A stretch of 64,000 nucleotides of DNA from Halocaridina rubra (GCA_037179515.1 JAXCGZ010011619.1:22501-86500); one strand, 5' to 3'; counted from the stretch's first letter, positions 13,764 to 32,646 are shown. Numbers and translations: made by a program. The notes: generated by a model from the sequence alone, not told the origin.

Positions 13764-16588
13764 TTGTTATACACAAATGCTGATGGATTAGCTGGTAAGG
13801 CAGTAGAATTGAAAGATAGGATTCACAACAGTAAGGCAGATATAGTAGCAATTACAGAGACTAAGTTGAGTGAGGACATAAACAGTGTCACAGTTTTTCC
13901 TAAGGGCTTCAGAATACTAAGGGTTGAAAGATCTGAGAGGACTGGTGGAGGGATAGCACTGCTCATAAGTGAAAGGATTCAAGTCGAAGAAATAAACTTG
14001 GCTATAGAAAGTGAGTTCAAGGAATTTCTTGTTGCTCGCATAAATACTGGGTCAGAGAGCATTATAATAACTGTTGTATACAACCAACCAAGGAACCAAA
14101 ATAGGCTTGAAGTTTATGAGGAAAGTCATATAGGTACTATTGAAGTCATAAACTCAGTTGTTAACATGGCACGGGAAAAAAAATGTAGGATTTTGATTAT
14201 GGGAGACTTTAATCATAAAGAGATAGATTGGATAAATCTTGACCCACACAGTGGTGAGGACTCATTCGGGGCAAGATTCCTAGATTGCGTACAAGGGAAT
14301 TTCCTACACCAACATATAATGGAACCAACAAGGGCCAGGGGTGGGGATGAGCCATCACTACTTGATCTAGTGTTCACAGATAATGTGTTGGATATTGAAA
14401 AAATTGAGTATGAACCACCAATTGGAAAGAGTGACCATTGTGTGTTGTTGATGGAGTATATCATTGAAGATATTCTTCCTGAGAGTAGAGGCACTGAGGA
14501 CATGAGGAGGAACTATCCGAAAGGAGATTACATCAAAATGAAAGAGCTTTTTGCAGTTATTGACTGGAGAACCTTATTTTACAAAAAATCTGTACAAGAA
14601 ATGTATGACATCTTTTGTGAGAAATATGGGAAGATAGTAGATTGCTGCATACCTGTCACCAAAGTAGGTGTAATTCATGCCAGAGAGAAATGGTTCGATA
14701 ATGGGTGTAAAAGAGCTAAGGAGTGGAGAGACAAATGCTGGAAAAGGCATAGGAGGAGAAAAAACATAAATGCCTGGCAAACCTACAAAAGAGCAAGAAA
14801 TGACCACCTAAGTAAAAGGAGAGAGGCAGAGAGAGACTATAAGAGGGACATCACCAGGAAGGCTAAAGAAAATCCCAAGCTTTTCCACAGCTTTATCAGA
14901 GGAAAACTGAAGGTAAAAGAACAGGTTTTAAGGCTAAAAAGAGAGCGGATGGAAGCATCACTGAGACGGATGAAGAGATCTGCAAAGAATTGAGCAAGGA
15001 GATTCAGTCAGTATTTACAGTAGAAAATACCCAACCCCCTCAGATTGCAGTGATAGAAGCTCAAGGGCCGGTATTAGAGAACATCAACCTTACAGCCACA
15101 GAGGTATGCAAAGCGCTGATGGATTTAGATGTTCATAAAGCTACAGGTCCTGATGACATATCCCCTCATGTTCTTAAAAAATGCGCAAACACAATATCAG
15201 TGGCACTAAGTATCATTTTTAAGGAGTCAATGGAGTCGGGGGAGATTCCAAGATGCTGGAAACAAGCAAATGTGATACCTATCTTCAAAAAGGGAAGGAG
15301 GGATACGGCTCTGAACTATAGACCAGTTTCCTTGACCAGCATAGTTTGCAAACTTATGGAGAAACTACTAAGGAAACATATCTCTCTTCACTTGGAATCC
15401 TTCAACTTTTTGTCAGTGAGGCAACATGGCTTCAGAGAAGGTAGATCAACAGTAACAAACTTATTAGAATTTTATGATGAGGTAAGCCAAATCTTACAGG
15501 AAAGAGAGGGCTGGGCAGATTGCATATTCCTAGACTTCCAGAAAGCGTTTGACACTGTTCCACATGGGAGACTTATTAGGAAGCTGCAATCAATGGCTAG
15601 AATAGGTGGAAATGTTTTGGAATGGATAAAAACTTACGTAGAAGGAAGGGAACAGAGGGTTAGAGTAAGACACTCAGTGTCTGAATGGAGAAGAGTTAGT
15701 AGTGGAGTTCCACAGGGTTCAGTTTTAGGGCCACTTTTGTTCCTTGTATATGTTAATGACCTACCAGACTCTGTAAATTCATTCATGTATATGTTTGCAG
15801 ATGATGCAAAGATTGTGAAGCAAGTAAAAAACGAGAACAATGGTAGAGAACTTCAGGAGGATCTAAATAATCTGCATGAGTGGTCAGAAAAGTGGCTAAT
15901 GAAATTCAATACTTCAAAATGTAAGGTAATGAGAATGGTTACAAGTGCAAGAAGGCCCAAGCTTGACTACTAGGTGGCTGGAGTACAACTTCAAGAGACA
16001 GAAAATGAGAGAGATCTAGGAGTAAACATACTGGCAGATTTGTCTCCAGAAATACATATAAATGGCATAGTAAGGGCAGCATATGCATTCTTGTCAAATG
16101 TAAGGGTAGCCTTCAGGCACATGGACAAGGAAATGTTCAGAAATATTTATGTAACCTATGTGAGGCCAAAACTCGAATATGCAGCCCCCTTTTGGAATCC
16201 GCACTTGAAAAAGCACATAGCTAAGCTTGAAAAAGTTCAGAGACATGCCACGAAACTGGTGCCAAAAATACGCAATCTCAGTTATGATGAGAGGCTGAGG
16301 GAATTAGACTTACCATCACTCAAAGCTAGAAGAGTGAGGGGGGATATGGTGACAGTCTTTAAATTCCTTCATGGTTATGATAGAGTGGATAGGGATCGAT
16401 ATTTTGATATGGCTGGCTCTAGAACTAGAGGGCATAGTTTGAAGCTTCGTAAGAAAACTTCTTTGCAGGATGTAAGGAAATACTTTTTCAGTGTAAGAGT
16501 AGTTGATAATTGGAATTCGCTAAGCGAGGAGGTAGTTAATGCTGTCTCAATCCATAGTTTTAAGGACAGGTATGATAAGTATCACTAA
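13764..16588 (+). pseudogene. LINE-A ORF2 (EN-RT), one frameshift and one nonsense codon
   Basis: EN occupies about 13764-14440, with TNADGL at the start, ITETKLS, IMGDFNHKEIDW and GKSDHC, the expected AP-endonuclease-like blocks. Linker and RT follow. A 2-nt insertion in AAGGCTAAAAAGAGAGC near 14935 shifts the frame, and RT continues at 14990-15973. A TAG at 15971-15973 replaces a Ser codon, and the frame goes on to 16588 with the usual C-terminal end. No AUG starts ORF2; the first codons are best reached by frameshift from ORF1. Confidence 0.9.
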
Positions 16589-16612
16589 GTCTAAAATGGA
16601 ACCGATCAGGAG

Positions 16613-16645
16613 ACGGGAAGATACGAGCTTTGGGCTCTTTCCCGT
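16613..16645 (+). promoter_or_regulatory. LINE-A 3' UTR hairpin
   Basis: ACGGGAAGA pairs with TCTTTCCCGT with one bulged base, enclosing a second stem GAGC/GCTC with loop TTTGG. It sits just before the repeated AATTAGGTAATCAC tail and recurs in nearly all copies, so it may be the structure recognised by the RT. Confidence 0.6.
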
Positions 16646-16674
16646 AAACACAATTAGGTAATTACAATTAGGTA

Positions 16675-16675
16675 A

Positions 16676-16722
<47 letters not shown>

Positions 16723-16733
16723 ACACACACACA
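16675..16733. repeat. (CA)n microsatellite at 3' end of LINE-A copy 10
   Basis: CA run with one CC interruption, continuous with the last AATCAC of the element tail. Confidence 0.97.
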
Positions 16734-17060
16734 TATTAAGATGTTCTCAAGGAAACAAAATTGAAAATAATATTCTGCACTCTCAAACCTGTTTCGTCAT
16801 CTATCTGTGTTGTACTGACAGTTTCATGCCTAAACGTCATGACATCTTAAGAGTGACTTAATTTACTAAAAAGGTCAACCAAAAAATCTTTTGGCACCAT
16901 GCCACACAACCTCCTAAAGCTTCAAGACGTCATGACTATGGGAAAATATATTTTTTGGTTTTGTTGACTGTTATCTGTAGTCTTTCCATATAGCTTCACA
17001 TAGATTTTAACAAATGACTTTCATTTTCGTAACAATTTACTAATATAATTTTTCTTAATC

Positions 17061-17134
<74 letters not shown>

Positions 17135-17147
17135 ATATATATTATAG
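16734..17147. other. Unique spacer and (TA)n, no gene seen
   Basis: About 330 bases of unique AT-rich DNA, then a TA run (17066-17143) with an AATA and a TTAT interruption. The run ends in TTATAG, which would serve as a splice acceptor for the open frame that follows. Confidence 0.6.
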
Positions 17148-17268
17148 ATGGGCATCGGAGAGGAATTTTGAGGTATGAAGACCACTTGTTTCAGATATCA
17201 ACTTTGAAGAATTGCACCGAGAGATTCCATTCCCATGGAGGAACTAGTGTCTTCGCTGGATACTATCT
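17148..17268 (+). pseudogene. Open frame, left part, interrupted by BEL/Pao insertion
   Basis: Open in the frame GAT GGG CAT CGG up to the LTR, and continuing without a stop in 23366-23546 once the element and one copy of the 4-bp target duplication are removed. The start RGILRYEDHLFQI has a faint resemblance to the first half of a FLYWCH-type zinc finger, but the Trp and Cys residues expected there are not convincing. It could be an exon after the acceptor-like TTATAG, or an older transposon-derived frame. I do not recognise the protein. Confidence 0.35.
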
Positions 17269-17957
17269 TGTAACACCTAGTAACATTTAAAAAATTTAAA
17301 TTTGGCGCTCCTCCATATTGTGCAGGTTGCCATCTAGCAACAGAAAAAGAAAGAAGCAGCGGCTAGAAATGTAAACAGACACCTCATGTATTGTTTACTT
17401 GTGTTACATTTGAATTGTTTTTAATATGTTCTGTACCCATGAGAGCCATAAAATGTAAGGAATATATATTGTCATTATACAGCGGTAAAAATGTATAGTT
17501 AAATTTATTAGGTAATAATAGTTTAGGGTAAAATTCATGTGTAAAAACGATTTTTTTTTTTTATGACGCCGTTACTGGTAGGCCATGTTTGAACATGTAC
17601 ATGAAGCAGACTTGCTGAAAATAAGATTATTGAATATTATGAGTGACAGCCTTGTTATTTTGACTTAAGATTTGTGTAGCCTATTATATTGTGTAAGTAT
17701 TTGTCACAGTCTCACACCATGTCTCAGGCTATAAATAGCCTTGGCTACTTTAAGTTTTGATAATTCTATTTTTTCGTGCCATTATTTCCAAGTCACTAGG
17801 CCAGGCTTTGAGTGATATTATTAAAGATATTTTATTTCTATAACTTTAGGCCTAGCTAGGCTAGGTTAATCTTGACAGATATATCTTTGATGATTAATAT
17901 ATTTTGTTTACTTAAAGTAAAAATACCATTTCTGATTTCTATCACACACACACACAC

Positions 17958-18846
<889 letters not shown>

Positions 18847-19081
18847 GGCATATTTTATTAATATTTTTCCTTGATTACAGTATGTTTATTAAAATACTGT
18901 TTACTTTATATATGCCATAAATTTAATGCTACTAATGATTAGTTAATATACCTCAGATGATTAATTAATATGCCTAATTATAATTTATGTTCTTCTCTAT
19001 AACTATTGCATAACTCTTGCACTATTTTATTTGTTTGTTTATTTAATTTTCTATTTATGGCTCATAAGTTATATGTATAAC

Positions 19082-19250
<169 letters not shown>

Positions 19251-19665
19251 TGTATACAAAGATTTATAGAATTTTATAAGTCTTGCTTTTTATTTGATTT
19301 TGAATATGCCATTTATTACAAATATTGTATTGCTATGATGATTATTTCTTTTGTATATTAAATGTTAGTTTATAAGTTCTATTTTTACTTATATACTTGT
19401 TTTTCTTTGTTTTAATCTACAGTTTGGAACGTTCATTCGTTTGTTTATTCGTTCGTTAATAAACTATTGAAACGAGTCCCAAAAATCTGTTTTTTTATTG
19501 CTCTATAAACCTAGAAGATAAAATAGAAAGTAACGCAAGAAAAATATTAGTGCATACCTGTTGATTAATATACCTACTTACACAGGAGGTGTAACAGTCC
19601 AAAACTTTTGGCTTATATAACATTCCTGAAGTTTTAGAATATCCTGCAAACAGACTAAATACAAG

Positions 19666-21736
19666 ATGAACACAGAACAGACCAGAGATTTCATAACTCA
19701 GGTAGCAGAAGGAGAAGAAATCCCTTTGAAGGGCATTGCTGGAGACCAGGATGGACCTGTAGTTGATGCCAAGAAGAAACGAGGCTGGGCAAAGGGAGCT
19801 CTTACCAGACAGACGACTGCTATCGACAAGTTATCTGGTGAAACCAAGAACCTTCTTGAAGTAAAGGAGAAGATGGATGCTTACTCTGAGTATGCTACTG
19901 TAGTTGAAAAAGTTCACCTTGAGCTTCTTGAGATATTGAAGGATGAAGATCAGCTTGAAGAGGCCAAAGTATATAAAATGGAGGTTATGACTCGGAATGT
20001 ACATTTTCAAAATGCCTTATTTAACTGGATAGTTCACAGGAAGAGGAAGCTTGTGACTTGAGCCAAGAGGATAATGAGTTTTCGGGTGATGATATACCAA
20101 AAAATGCTGTGCCAGAGAAACAATTGGCATTCAAAGAAATTTTATATACTTGCCTGGAAGCAAAGAACAAGAACTTAGAAGAAGAAATTAATGAATTACT
20201 AATAGCACAACAGGTCGAAATGCAGAATCGACAACTATTATTGCAGAAGGAAGAACAATTATTTGAGTTAAAACGTGTAAAATTGGAGAGTGAACTGATG
20301 CTTAAGAGGGAAAAACAGAGGTCGATGGAGAAACTCAACAAGTTGAAGGAAGAAGTTAATTCTGATGAAACTTCAAAACACAAGCTGCAGTCTGAAGGGT
20401 TTGGTCCCATCTCACAAGTAACTATACCTATGAATACACCGGGACACCCAAAAGTGACCAGTGAAATCCCAGATTTGAAAGAACACCTGAGAAAACCCTC
20501 AAGAGTATCAGTGGACCCCTCTAATGTTGAAATAGAAGATTTAGAAAAGAAAGCTGCATCTAGTTTAGTAGACGCCTTAAGACAAGTGTTGGATCTGTCA
20601 CGAACACAGCAACAGTCTATAGTAGAATCCCTGCAAGTACCTAGAGGAGAAATTCATTCATTTAGTGGTGATGCTTTGGAGTATTGGCCATTCATAAGGT
20701 CATTTTTAGGATACCATAGAGTGTTTGTCAATCCCAGCAGATCAAAAACTGGCATGCTTAGGAAAGTACTGTGAAGGAAAGGCAGCTCTTGCACTGTTCC
20801 GGTTTTACGTCACGGACTCCCTTTTCAACCAAGGGCTAGGAAGGTTGCCTTCCTGCAAAGGACTTGTTTTGGCAGATGTAATCGTTACCCTGAGTGCATG
20901 CCTTTGTTAGCCTCAGACCGTGACGGGTCGCGAACTCTCGACCTGACGCCTCAGAGTCGCGGATGCTACCGCTTGAGCACTGAAGGGTACTTATCATAAA
21001 GGTCCTGAAGAAAGACTATATAAGACCTTTAGAAATTTCAGAAGAAAGATTTGGAAACCCTTATAATATTACATGAGAATGGGTAAGAAAAGCTACCAAT
21101 AGACCAGATGTGAAAGGATCAGCTGATCTCAGAGAATATGCTGATGAGCTCACTTGCTGTCTTGAGTCCCTTAAGGAAATGAACTCTATCAATCAACTAG
21201 CAAGTGGAGACAATATGCTTATATTAGTGGAAAAGTTACCTTATTGTCTGTAGACAAGATGGGTAAAAGTTAATCATGAGATTCGCTCCAAGTATAGAAG
21301 AGGACCAGAAATTACAGAACTTGTGAAGTTCATTTGTGATTTTGCTGGCGAGGCTTCAGATCCAGTCTTTGGAAAATTAATTAGTTAGAATCAGAAGAAA
21401 GAAAAAGGTAAGAATCAGATGAACAGAGCTCCAAAGAGAGGGGCTGAAAGTTTTGCTGTCAATGCTTTTGTAACTGAGCATACATTTAGACCAGAGAGCA
21501 GGACGTGGACAGGAGGTAAGTGTCCTTGTTGTGGACAAAAACATTATGTAATATCTTGTTCACAATTCAAGGTTATGAAAGTGAAGGACCATTGGAATCT
21601 AGTAACATCTAAGAGTCTGTGTGTGAATTGTTTTTCTCAGGGACACATTGCTAAAGATTGTTCAAGAAAATTTATCTGTAATGTTGAAGGCTGTGGAAGG
21701 AAACACAGCAAGTATCTTCATCTCTCAAGTAAGTAA
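19666..21736 (+). pseudogene. BEL/Pao gag, decayed
   Basis: ATG at 19666, 70 bases after the LTR. The N-terminal part (to 20061) carries the helical segment KTKNLLEV-like and EYATVVEKVHLELLEIL typical of BEL gag. After a frameshift, 20058-20774 holds a coiled coil and HSFSGDALEYWPFIRSF, the start of the DUF1759-like capsid region. A second shift and a SINE (20795-20982) follow, then EERFGNPYN-like and NQLASGDNMLILVEKLP remnants with three stops. 21419-21736 has CPCCGQKHYVISCSQF and LCVNCFSQGHIAKDC, the zinc-binding segment of this group. Gag would form the virus-like particle; this copy cannot. Confidence 0.8.
20795..20982 (-). mobile_element. tRNA-derived SINE inserted in gag
   Basis: On the minus strand the head reads GCTCAAGCGGTAGC (A-box-like) and GAGTTCGCGACCC (B-box-like). 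The body matches the SINE at 60711-60919 along its length. GCACTG occurs at both edges (20791-20796 and 20977-20982), a possible 6-bp target duplication; removing one copy plus the SINE restores GCTCTTGCACTGAAG, a plausible gag sequence. Confidence 0.75.
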
Positions 21737-21796
21737 GCAGATGATGTTGCTAATACACAGGAAGCACCAACACGCACTCCTACATCAGAATCACAG

Positions 21797-22008
21797 ATGC
21801 CAGTAGCAGCAACACATTTTACTGACTACACACCACTGATTACTTTTATGAATCCCAGAGTGAGTAACTTTGCCTGCCGACAAGGTGGTAGACTTGCTCT
21901 TCCTATAGTGCTAGCAAGAGTCAGATGTTTAAATACAAATATTGTTGTTGATACATATGCACTGTTGGACCCAGGAACAAATACTACATATCGCACAGAA
22001 GAAATTTA
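21797..22008 (+). pseudogene. BEL/Pao protease start, truncated
   Basis: In the same frame as the zinc-binding segment, separated by a TAA at 21734-21736. It contains YALLDPGTNTTY, which corresponds to the ALLDSGSN active-site block of BEL/Pao aspartic proteases with Pro in place of Ser. The frame ends where the internal deletion joins the right LTR. Confidence 0.7.
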
Positions 22009-22011
22009 AGA

Positions 22012-23361
<1,350 letters not shown>

Positions 23362-23365
23362 ATCT

Positions 23366-23546
23366 TCAACATGAAGTCCTCATTGTCATAGCAGGAAGAG
23401 AAGTTAACGAGCTTTTGAAGGGCATCCTTCATCATCCAGTTATAAAACAAATCGTGACGGACACAAATCATATAAAAAAAGATGAGAACCAAGAAGTTCC
23501 ACTTCCAGAAAGATCCAAGATATCCTTTTCCAGGCGACTGTGCTAG
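23366..23546 (+). pseudogene. Open frame, right part, after the BEL/Pao insertion
   Basis: Continues the frame of 17148-17268 across the insertion point for 59 codons to a TAG at 23544-23546. It includes REVNELLKGILHHPVIKQIV. No family was recognised. Joint openness of both sides is the main evidence that this was once coding. Confidence 0.35.
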
Positions 23547-23634
23547 TCAAAGATTGTTTTATTCTCGCTTGGCCTTGGTGCTCCTCTAAGGTTTGGAAAA
23601 AATATTTTGAAATGGAAGGTAACTCTGGAACATT

Positions 23635-23636
<2 letters not shown>

Positions 23637-23711
<75 letters not shown>
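23637..23711. repeat. (TA)n microsatellite
   Basis: TA run on the left side of the long hairpin at 23741-23878. Confidence 0.97.
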
Positions 23712-23713
<2 letters not shown>

Positions 23714-23740
23714 TACAAACTGTTAGCATACAGCACTAAA

Positions 23741-24808
<1,068 letters not shown>

Positions 24809-24985
24809 ATGATATTAGGATTGCAAAAAAATATCTAACTCCTCAGTGATTTCTATAGTCTGCAAGATGTAGCTGGAGGAATTGCTTGTAGTATTTGAAA
24901 TAAAATTTTCGAGATACATAAGTAACTTATTTTTCACATCCTTGAACATCACGCAAATTATATAAATACACACACACACACACAC

Positions 24986-26453
24986 GTATGCAAAGTGCTG
25001 ATGGATTTAGATGTTCATAAAGCTACAGGTCCTGATGACAAATCCCCTAATGTACTTAAAGAATGCGCAAACTCAATATCAGTGGCACTAAGCATCATAT
25101 TTAAAATGTCAATGGCGTCAGGGGAGATTCCAAGATGCTGGAAACAAGCAAATGTGATACCTATCTTCAAAAAGGGAAGGAGGGATACGGCTCTGAACTA
25201 TAGACCAGTTTCCTAGACCAGCATAGTTTGCAAAGTTATGGAGAAACTACTAAGGAAACATATCTCTCTTCACTTGGATTCCTTCAACCTTTTGTCAGTG
25301 AGGCAACATGGCTTCAGAGAAGGTAGAATAACAGTAACAAACTTATTAGAATTTTATGATGAGGTAAGCCGAATCTTACAGGAAAGATAGGGCTGGGCAG
25401 ATTGCATATTCCTAGACTTCCAGAAAGTGTTTGACACTGTTCCACATGGGAGACTTATTAGGAAGCTGCAAGCAATGGCTAGAATAGGTGGAAATGTCTT
25501 GGAATGGATAAAAACTTACTTAGAAGGAAGGGAACAGAGGGTTAGAGTAAGACACTCAGTGTCTGAATGGAGAAAAGTTTGTAGTGGAGTTCCACAGGGT
25601 TCAGTTTTAGGGCCACTTTTGTTCCTTGTATATGTAAATGACCTACCAGAGCCTGTAAATTCATTTATGAATATGTTTGCAGATGATGCAAAGATTGTGA
25701 AGAAAGTTAAAAACGAGAACAATGGTAGAGAACTTCAGGAGGATCTAAATTGTCTGCATGAGTGGTCAGTAAAGTGGCTAATGAAATTCAATACTTCAAA
25801 ATGTAAGGTAATGAGAATGGGTACAAGTGCAAGAAGGCTCAAGCTTGACTACTCGGTGGCTGGAGTACAACTTCAAGAGACAGAAAATGAGAGAGATCTA
25901 GGAGTAAACATACTGGCAGATTTGTCTCCAGAAATACATATAAATGGCATTGTAAGGGCAGCATATGCATTCTTATCAAATGTAAGGGTAGCCTTCAGGC
26001 TACCTGTGTGAGGCCAAAACTCGAATAAGCAGCCCCCCTTTGGAATCCACACTTGAAAAAGCACATAGCTAAGCTTGAAAGAGTTCAAAGACATGCCACG
26101 AAACTGGTGCCAGAAATACGTAGCTCAGTTATGATGAGAGGCTGAGGGAATTAGACTTACCATCACTCGAGGCTAGAAGATTGAGGGGGGATATGGTGAC
26201 AGTCTTTAAATTCCTTCATGGTTATGATAGAGTGGATAGGGATCGATATTTTGATATGGCAGGCTCTAGAATTAGAGGTCATAGTTTGAAGATTCGTAAG
26301 AAAACTTCTTTGCAGGATGTAAGGAAATACTTTTTCTGTGTAAGAGTAGTTGATAATTGGAAATCGCTAAGCGAGGAGGTAGTTAATGCCATCTCAATTC
26401 ATAGTTTTAAGGACAGGTATGATAAGCATCACTAAGTATAAACTGGAACCGAT

Positions 26454-26455
<2 letters not shown>
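24986..26455 (+). mobile_element. LINE-A copy 12, decayed, missing its 3' tail
   Basis: Starts GTATGCAAAG after (CA)n at 24967-24985. RT is broken by several stops (for example at 25214 and 25388) and later by an indel; 25427-26011 is open through SGVPQGS and FADD. A deletion near 26000 removes the HMDKEMFRNIYV codons. The copy ends inside the 3' UTR at CCGATCA, joined to copy 13 without hairpin or tail. Confidence 0.9.

Positions 26456-29085
<2,630 letters not shown>

Positions 29086-29178
<93 letters not shown>
29086..29178. repeat. (TA)n microsatellite
   Basis: TA run between the truncated 5' end of LINE-C and the 5' part of LINE-B. Confidence 0.97.
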
Positions 29179-29181
<3 letters not shown>

Positions 29182-32100
29182 GAGTGTAACACCGGTATAG
29201 GCATGGAAACCTTCCTCATTGGACCAGCCGTCCGTTGAAAGACTACGACTGAAGGCATTAGGATGAAGCTGGGACTGGTCCAGACTGTTCCAGGTTGAAT
29301 CTTCCTTCAGGACGGTTCTTTCCTCATGCCTACATCTACACTGAATATTCTGGCGTATTTATTACACATCTCTTGTTATTCCATTACATTTGACAAGTCA
29401 CAACATTCCCCACATCTGTCTCTTTTGCTTTCTTTTTCCTCACATTTGTTATTATTTATGGAAAGTTCACAACTAATGGCCCCCAGTATCCGGCATAGAG
29501 GGGTCCGAAGAATCTCCGGGGATCGTGTTGAATCCACTATTGGCTTGAGGGCAGACACGCCTGGTGGTAGTAATGGTTCTGCTCTTAACCTTGTACCTCC
29601 CAATAGATCTGCTTCTTTCACTTTTCACTATTCTAACATTCGTGGGCTGAACTCTAATCTTTCATCTGTGGAACAGTGCTTGGGCACTTTCCTCCCTAAC
29701 CTCCTCCTCCTATCTGAAACCCAGCCGTCTATACATGCTTCCACTGACCCATTCCAAATCTCTCACTATAATCTGTATACTCGTTTTCGTTCCAAAGGTG
29801 GGGTCTATGCATACTGCAACACTAACACTCCTATTATGAGGCTCATGGACCTTGAATCTCCTGACTTTGATGTTCTCTGGCTAAAAGTCTATCTCTCCAC
29901 TACCACTATCTTCCTTTGCTTCTACTACTGTTCTCCAAACTCCACCGAGTTTGGGTCTTTCTTTGAATATCTATCCTTGTGCCATGAGTCCTTGCTATCT
30001 TCTCACCCACATGCCGAAGTTCTCTACATTGGAGACTTCAATATACACCACAGTGAGTGGCTTCATTCTTCTCACATTGATGTGGGAGGAAGCGAGGCCC
30101 TTGCTTTCTCTATTACTCATGATATGGAGCAAATTTCAAACATCCTACTCACGTTCCTGATCATCATGAACATGCTGCAAACACTCTTGACCTATTTTCT
30201 ACTTCTAACCCTTCAAACTACTCTTATTCTGTGCTTTCCACTCTTGCTAAATCTGACCACTCTATGATCTCAGTCTCTTCCATTTTTGCTCCCCCATCAC
30301 CAATCCCTCCTACTCAGCACCGCCTTTGGCACTTCGAGTGTACCCAACATAAAATTTGCGCAACTTTCTCTTTGACTTCCCATGGGATGACTGCTGCTTT
30401 CGGTCCAGCAACCCTGATCAGGTAGCTCTAAAAGTTGCCGAGATCATGACCGCGGGAATGGAGGCATATATCCCCTCTTCTACAAAAACTTTCTCTCTCC
30501 CTAAACCTTGGTTTGACTGTGCCTGCTCCATGGCTATCCAGACTAGGAATCAGGCTCACCGATCTTACCAGGCCTATTCTTCCGATTTAACTTGCTCTGC
30601 TTTTATTATAGCTAGGAATCGCTGTACTGCTCAGATTTGAAGGTCTAAGGCTTCCTTTATAAGAAGGAAAGTTAATGACCTTAACTCCTCTCCCACTTAC
30701 AAATGCTTCTGGTCCTTAGCCAAAATCCTCTCCAAAAACTTCTGTAACTCAAGCTTTCCCCCTCTCATTTGTTCTGATGGTTCTATAGCATGCTCTCCCA
30801 CTGACAAAGCCACTCTCTTTGTCTCTCATTTTTCTGCCAACTCTTCTATCAACGATTCCAGCGCACCTGTTCCTCAGTCTTTTCCCCTCTCTAACCCTAT
30901 GCCCTCCCTTATCCTATCTTCACGGAAAGTTCATAAGGTTCTTCGCTAGCTAAAGACGAACAATGCACCTGGTCCTCATGGTATCCCTGCAAGGCCCCTT
31001 AAGGAGTTTGCAGATGAACTGGCTCCCGTGCTTTGCCATCTTTGTCACCTCATTCTGTCAACCAGTATCTACCATTCATCTTGGAAGCATGCTCTAGTTC
31101 AACCTCTTCCTAAGAAGGGTGACTGCTCTATTCCTTCTAACTACCGACCTATTGCCCTAACCTCCTCTGTTGCCAAAGTTTTTGAAACTTTGCTCAATGC
31201 TCACTTCTTGAAATGCCTTGAATCTAACTCACTTATCTCCTATCACCAGTACGGCTTCCGCAAGGCAAGATCCACTGGTGATCTCCTGTCCTATCTTACT
31301 CATGTATAGTCATCTTCTCTGAGGAACTATGGAGAATCCTTTGTCATTGCCCTTGATATCTCTAAGGCTTTTGACAGAGTCTGGCACAAGGCTCTGTTGG
31401 CTAAACTCCCTGCCTATGGCTTTACCCCTTCTTTCTGTTCTCTGATTTCCAGTTTTCTTACTGACCGTTCTATATCTGTAGTTGTTGATGGCGCGACATC
31501 TAGCCCTTTCTCTGTTACCAGTGGTGTTCCACAGGGTTCTGTTCATTCACCTACTCTCTTCCTTCTCTTCATCAATGATCTTCTACAGTCCCCATCTTCC
31601 TCTCTTCTTCATGCCTCTGCTGATGATTCTACCCTTCACTTTTCCTCTGCCTTTTCTTCACAACCTTCATCTGTTACTCGTAATCAATCTCGTATCACTT
31701 TTTCTTCTACTCTTAACTCCGATTTGCAGAGAGTATCTGAGTGGGGGCACTTAAAATTTAATTAAATTCAATGCCTCCAAGACACAGTTTCTGGCTATCC
31801 CTTTCTCTTCTTCTCCTCCTAATAACCCTATTGTCTTCGGAACTAATGAAATTAACCCTCTTAACTCTATCAACATATTAGGAATCCATATAGCCTCTAA
31901 CTTGTCTTGGAGGAATCACATAATCCAAATTTCTACATCTTCATCCAAAAAATTGGGAGTTTTGTTTTGTTTTCGTCATTACTTTTCCTCTTTGCAGTTA
32001 CTTAAAATTTACAAAGGTCTTATCTGCCCCTGCTTACAATACTGCTCACACATCTGGGGAGCTTCTTCATTTACTTATCTTCTTGATATGATTGAATGTA

Positions 32101-32646
32101 AGGGAGTCAGACTCATTAATGATCCTTCTCTTACTTCTAACCTGGATTCTCTCTCTCCTCGCCATAAGGTATCTTACCTTTCGCTTTTCTATCGCTACTA
32201 CTTCCATCACTGCTCTGATGAGTTGGCGAGTTGCATCCCTCCTCCACTGCCAAGGCCGCGTATCACTCGCCAAGCGGCCTCATCTCACAGGTACTGTGTG
32301 GAGATTTTTAGCTAACGGATTGGGCATTGCAGAGACTGCTTCTTCCCATCTACCTCCAGACTCTGGAACTCTCTCCCTCCTTCTGTCATTCCTAATTCTT
32401 ATGACCTTTCATCCTTCAAAAAGCAGATCTATTGTTATCTCAGAGCCTAGTCCTCTATATCTCTGGGTCCTCTGTACTTTGAATGTTTTTTCTGTCTGTT
32501 ATTTTCCTTTGTGTGACATTACCTCATCTCTGCCTTGCCCTTAACCTTTTTCTTTTCCTTCGTCTTGGTATTTTCTCATGCCCGGGCCTTTATTGATGAG
32601 GGCAGTTTCTGCCTGTCCCGGTGTCACACTCTTAAAAAAAAAAAAA
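29179..32646 (+). mobile_element. LINE-B copy, near full length with poly(A)
   Basis: Begins with a leader at about 29179 (GAGTGTAACACCGGTATAGG), holds EN-RT coding sequence and ends with a 3' UTR (GCCCGGGCCTTTATTGAT, GTGTCACACTC) and a run of about 14 A at 32634-32647. The T/C-rich coding strand contrasts with A-rich LINE-A. The poly(A) tail and EN-RT plan suit the Jockey/I/CR1 group; the clade is not resolved. Confidence 0.82.
29326..32315 (+). pseudogene. LINE-B EN-RT polyprotein, several breaks
   Basis: EN lies in 29326-30140: HYSNIRGLNSN, LLLLSETQPS and LYIGDFNIHHSEW are the Asn, Glu and Asp-Asn blocks. The frame then shifts, with pieces at 30231-30425 and 30356-30640 (the latter holding KPWFDCACS). 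RT is at 31028-31765: NYRPIALTSSVAKV, then a TAG at 31307-31309, then ALDISKAFDRVWH, SGVPQGSVHSP and ADDSTLHFS. The C-terminal part at 31902-32315 has [21 protein letters not shown]. At least four inactivating changes are visible. Confidence 0.82.

Larger units (their letters stand above)
12571..16676 (+). mobile_element. LINE-A copy 10, near full length
   Basis: The most complete plus-strand copy: a short 5' leader shared with copy 14 (from about 12571), ORF1, overlapping ORF2, 3' UTR hairpin and tail, then (CA)n at 16675-16733. ORF1 has one stop and ORF2 has a 2-nt insertion and one stop, so the copy is inactive. It shows the family layout most fully: coiled coil, RRM-like domain, EN, linker, RT, C-terminal domain. 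Confidence 0.92.

Noticed and set aside
19666..22008. A retroviral or endogenous-virus gag with envelope
   Set aside because: The zinc-binding spacing and the ALLD protease block fit BEL/Pao retrotransposons, and no envelope-like frame was seen.
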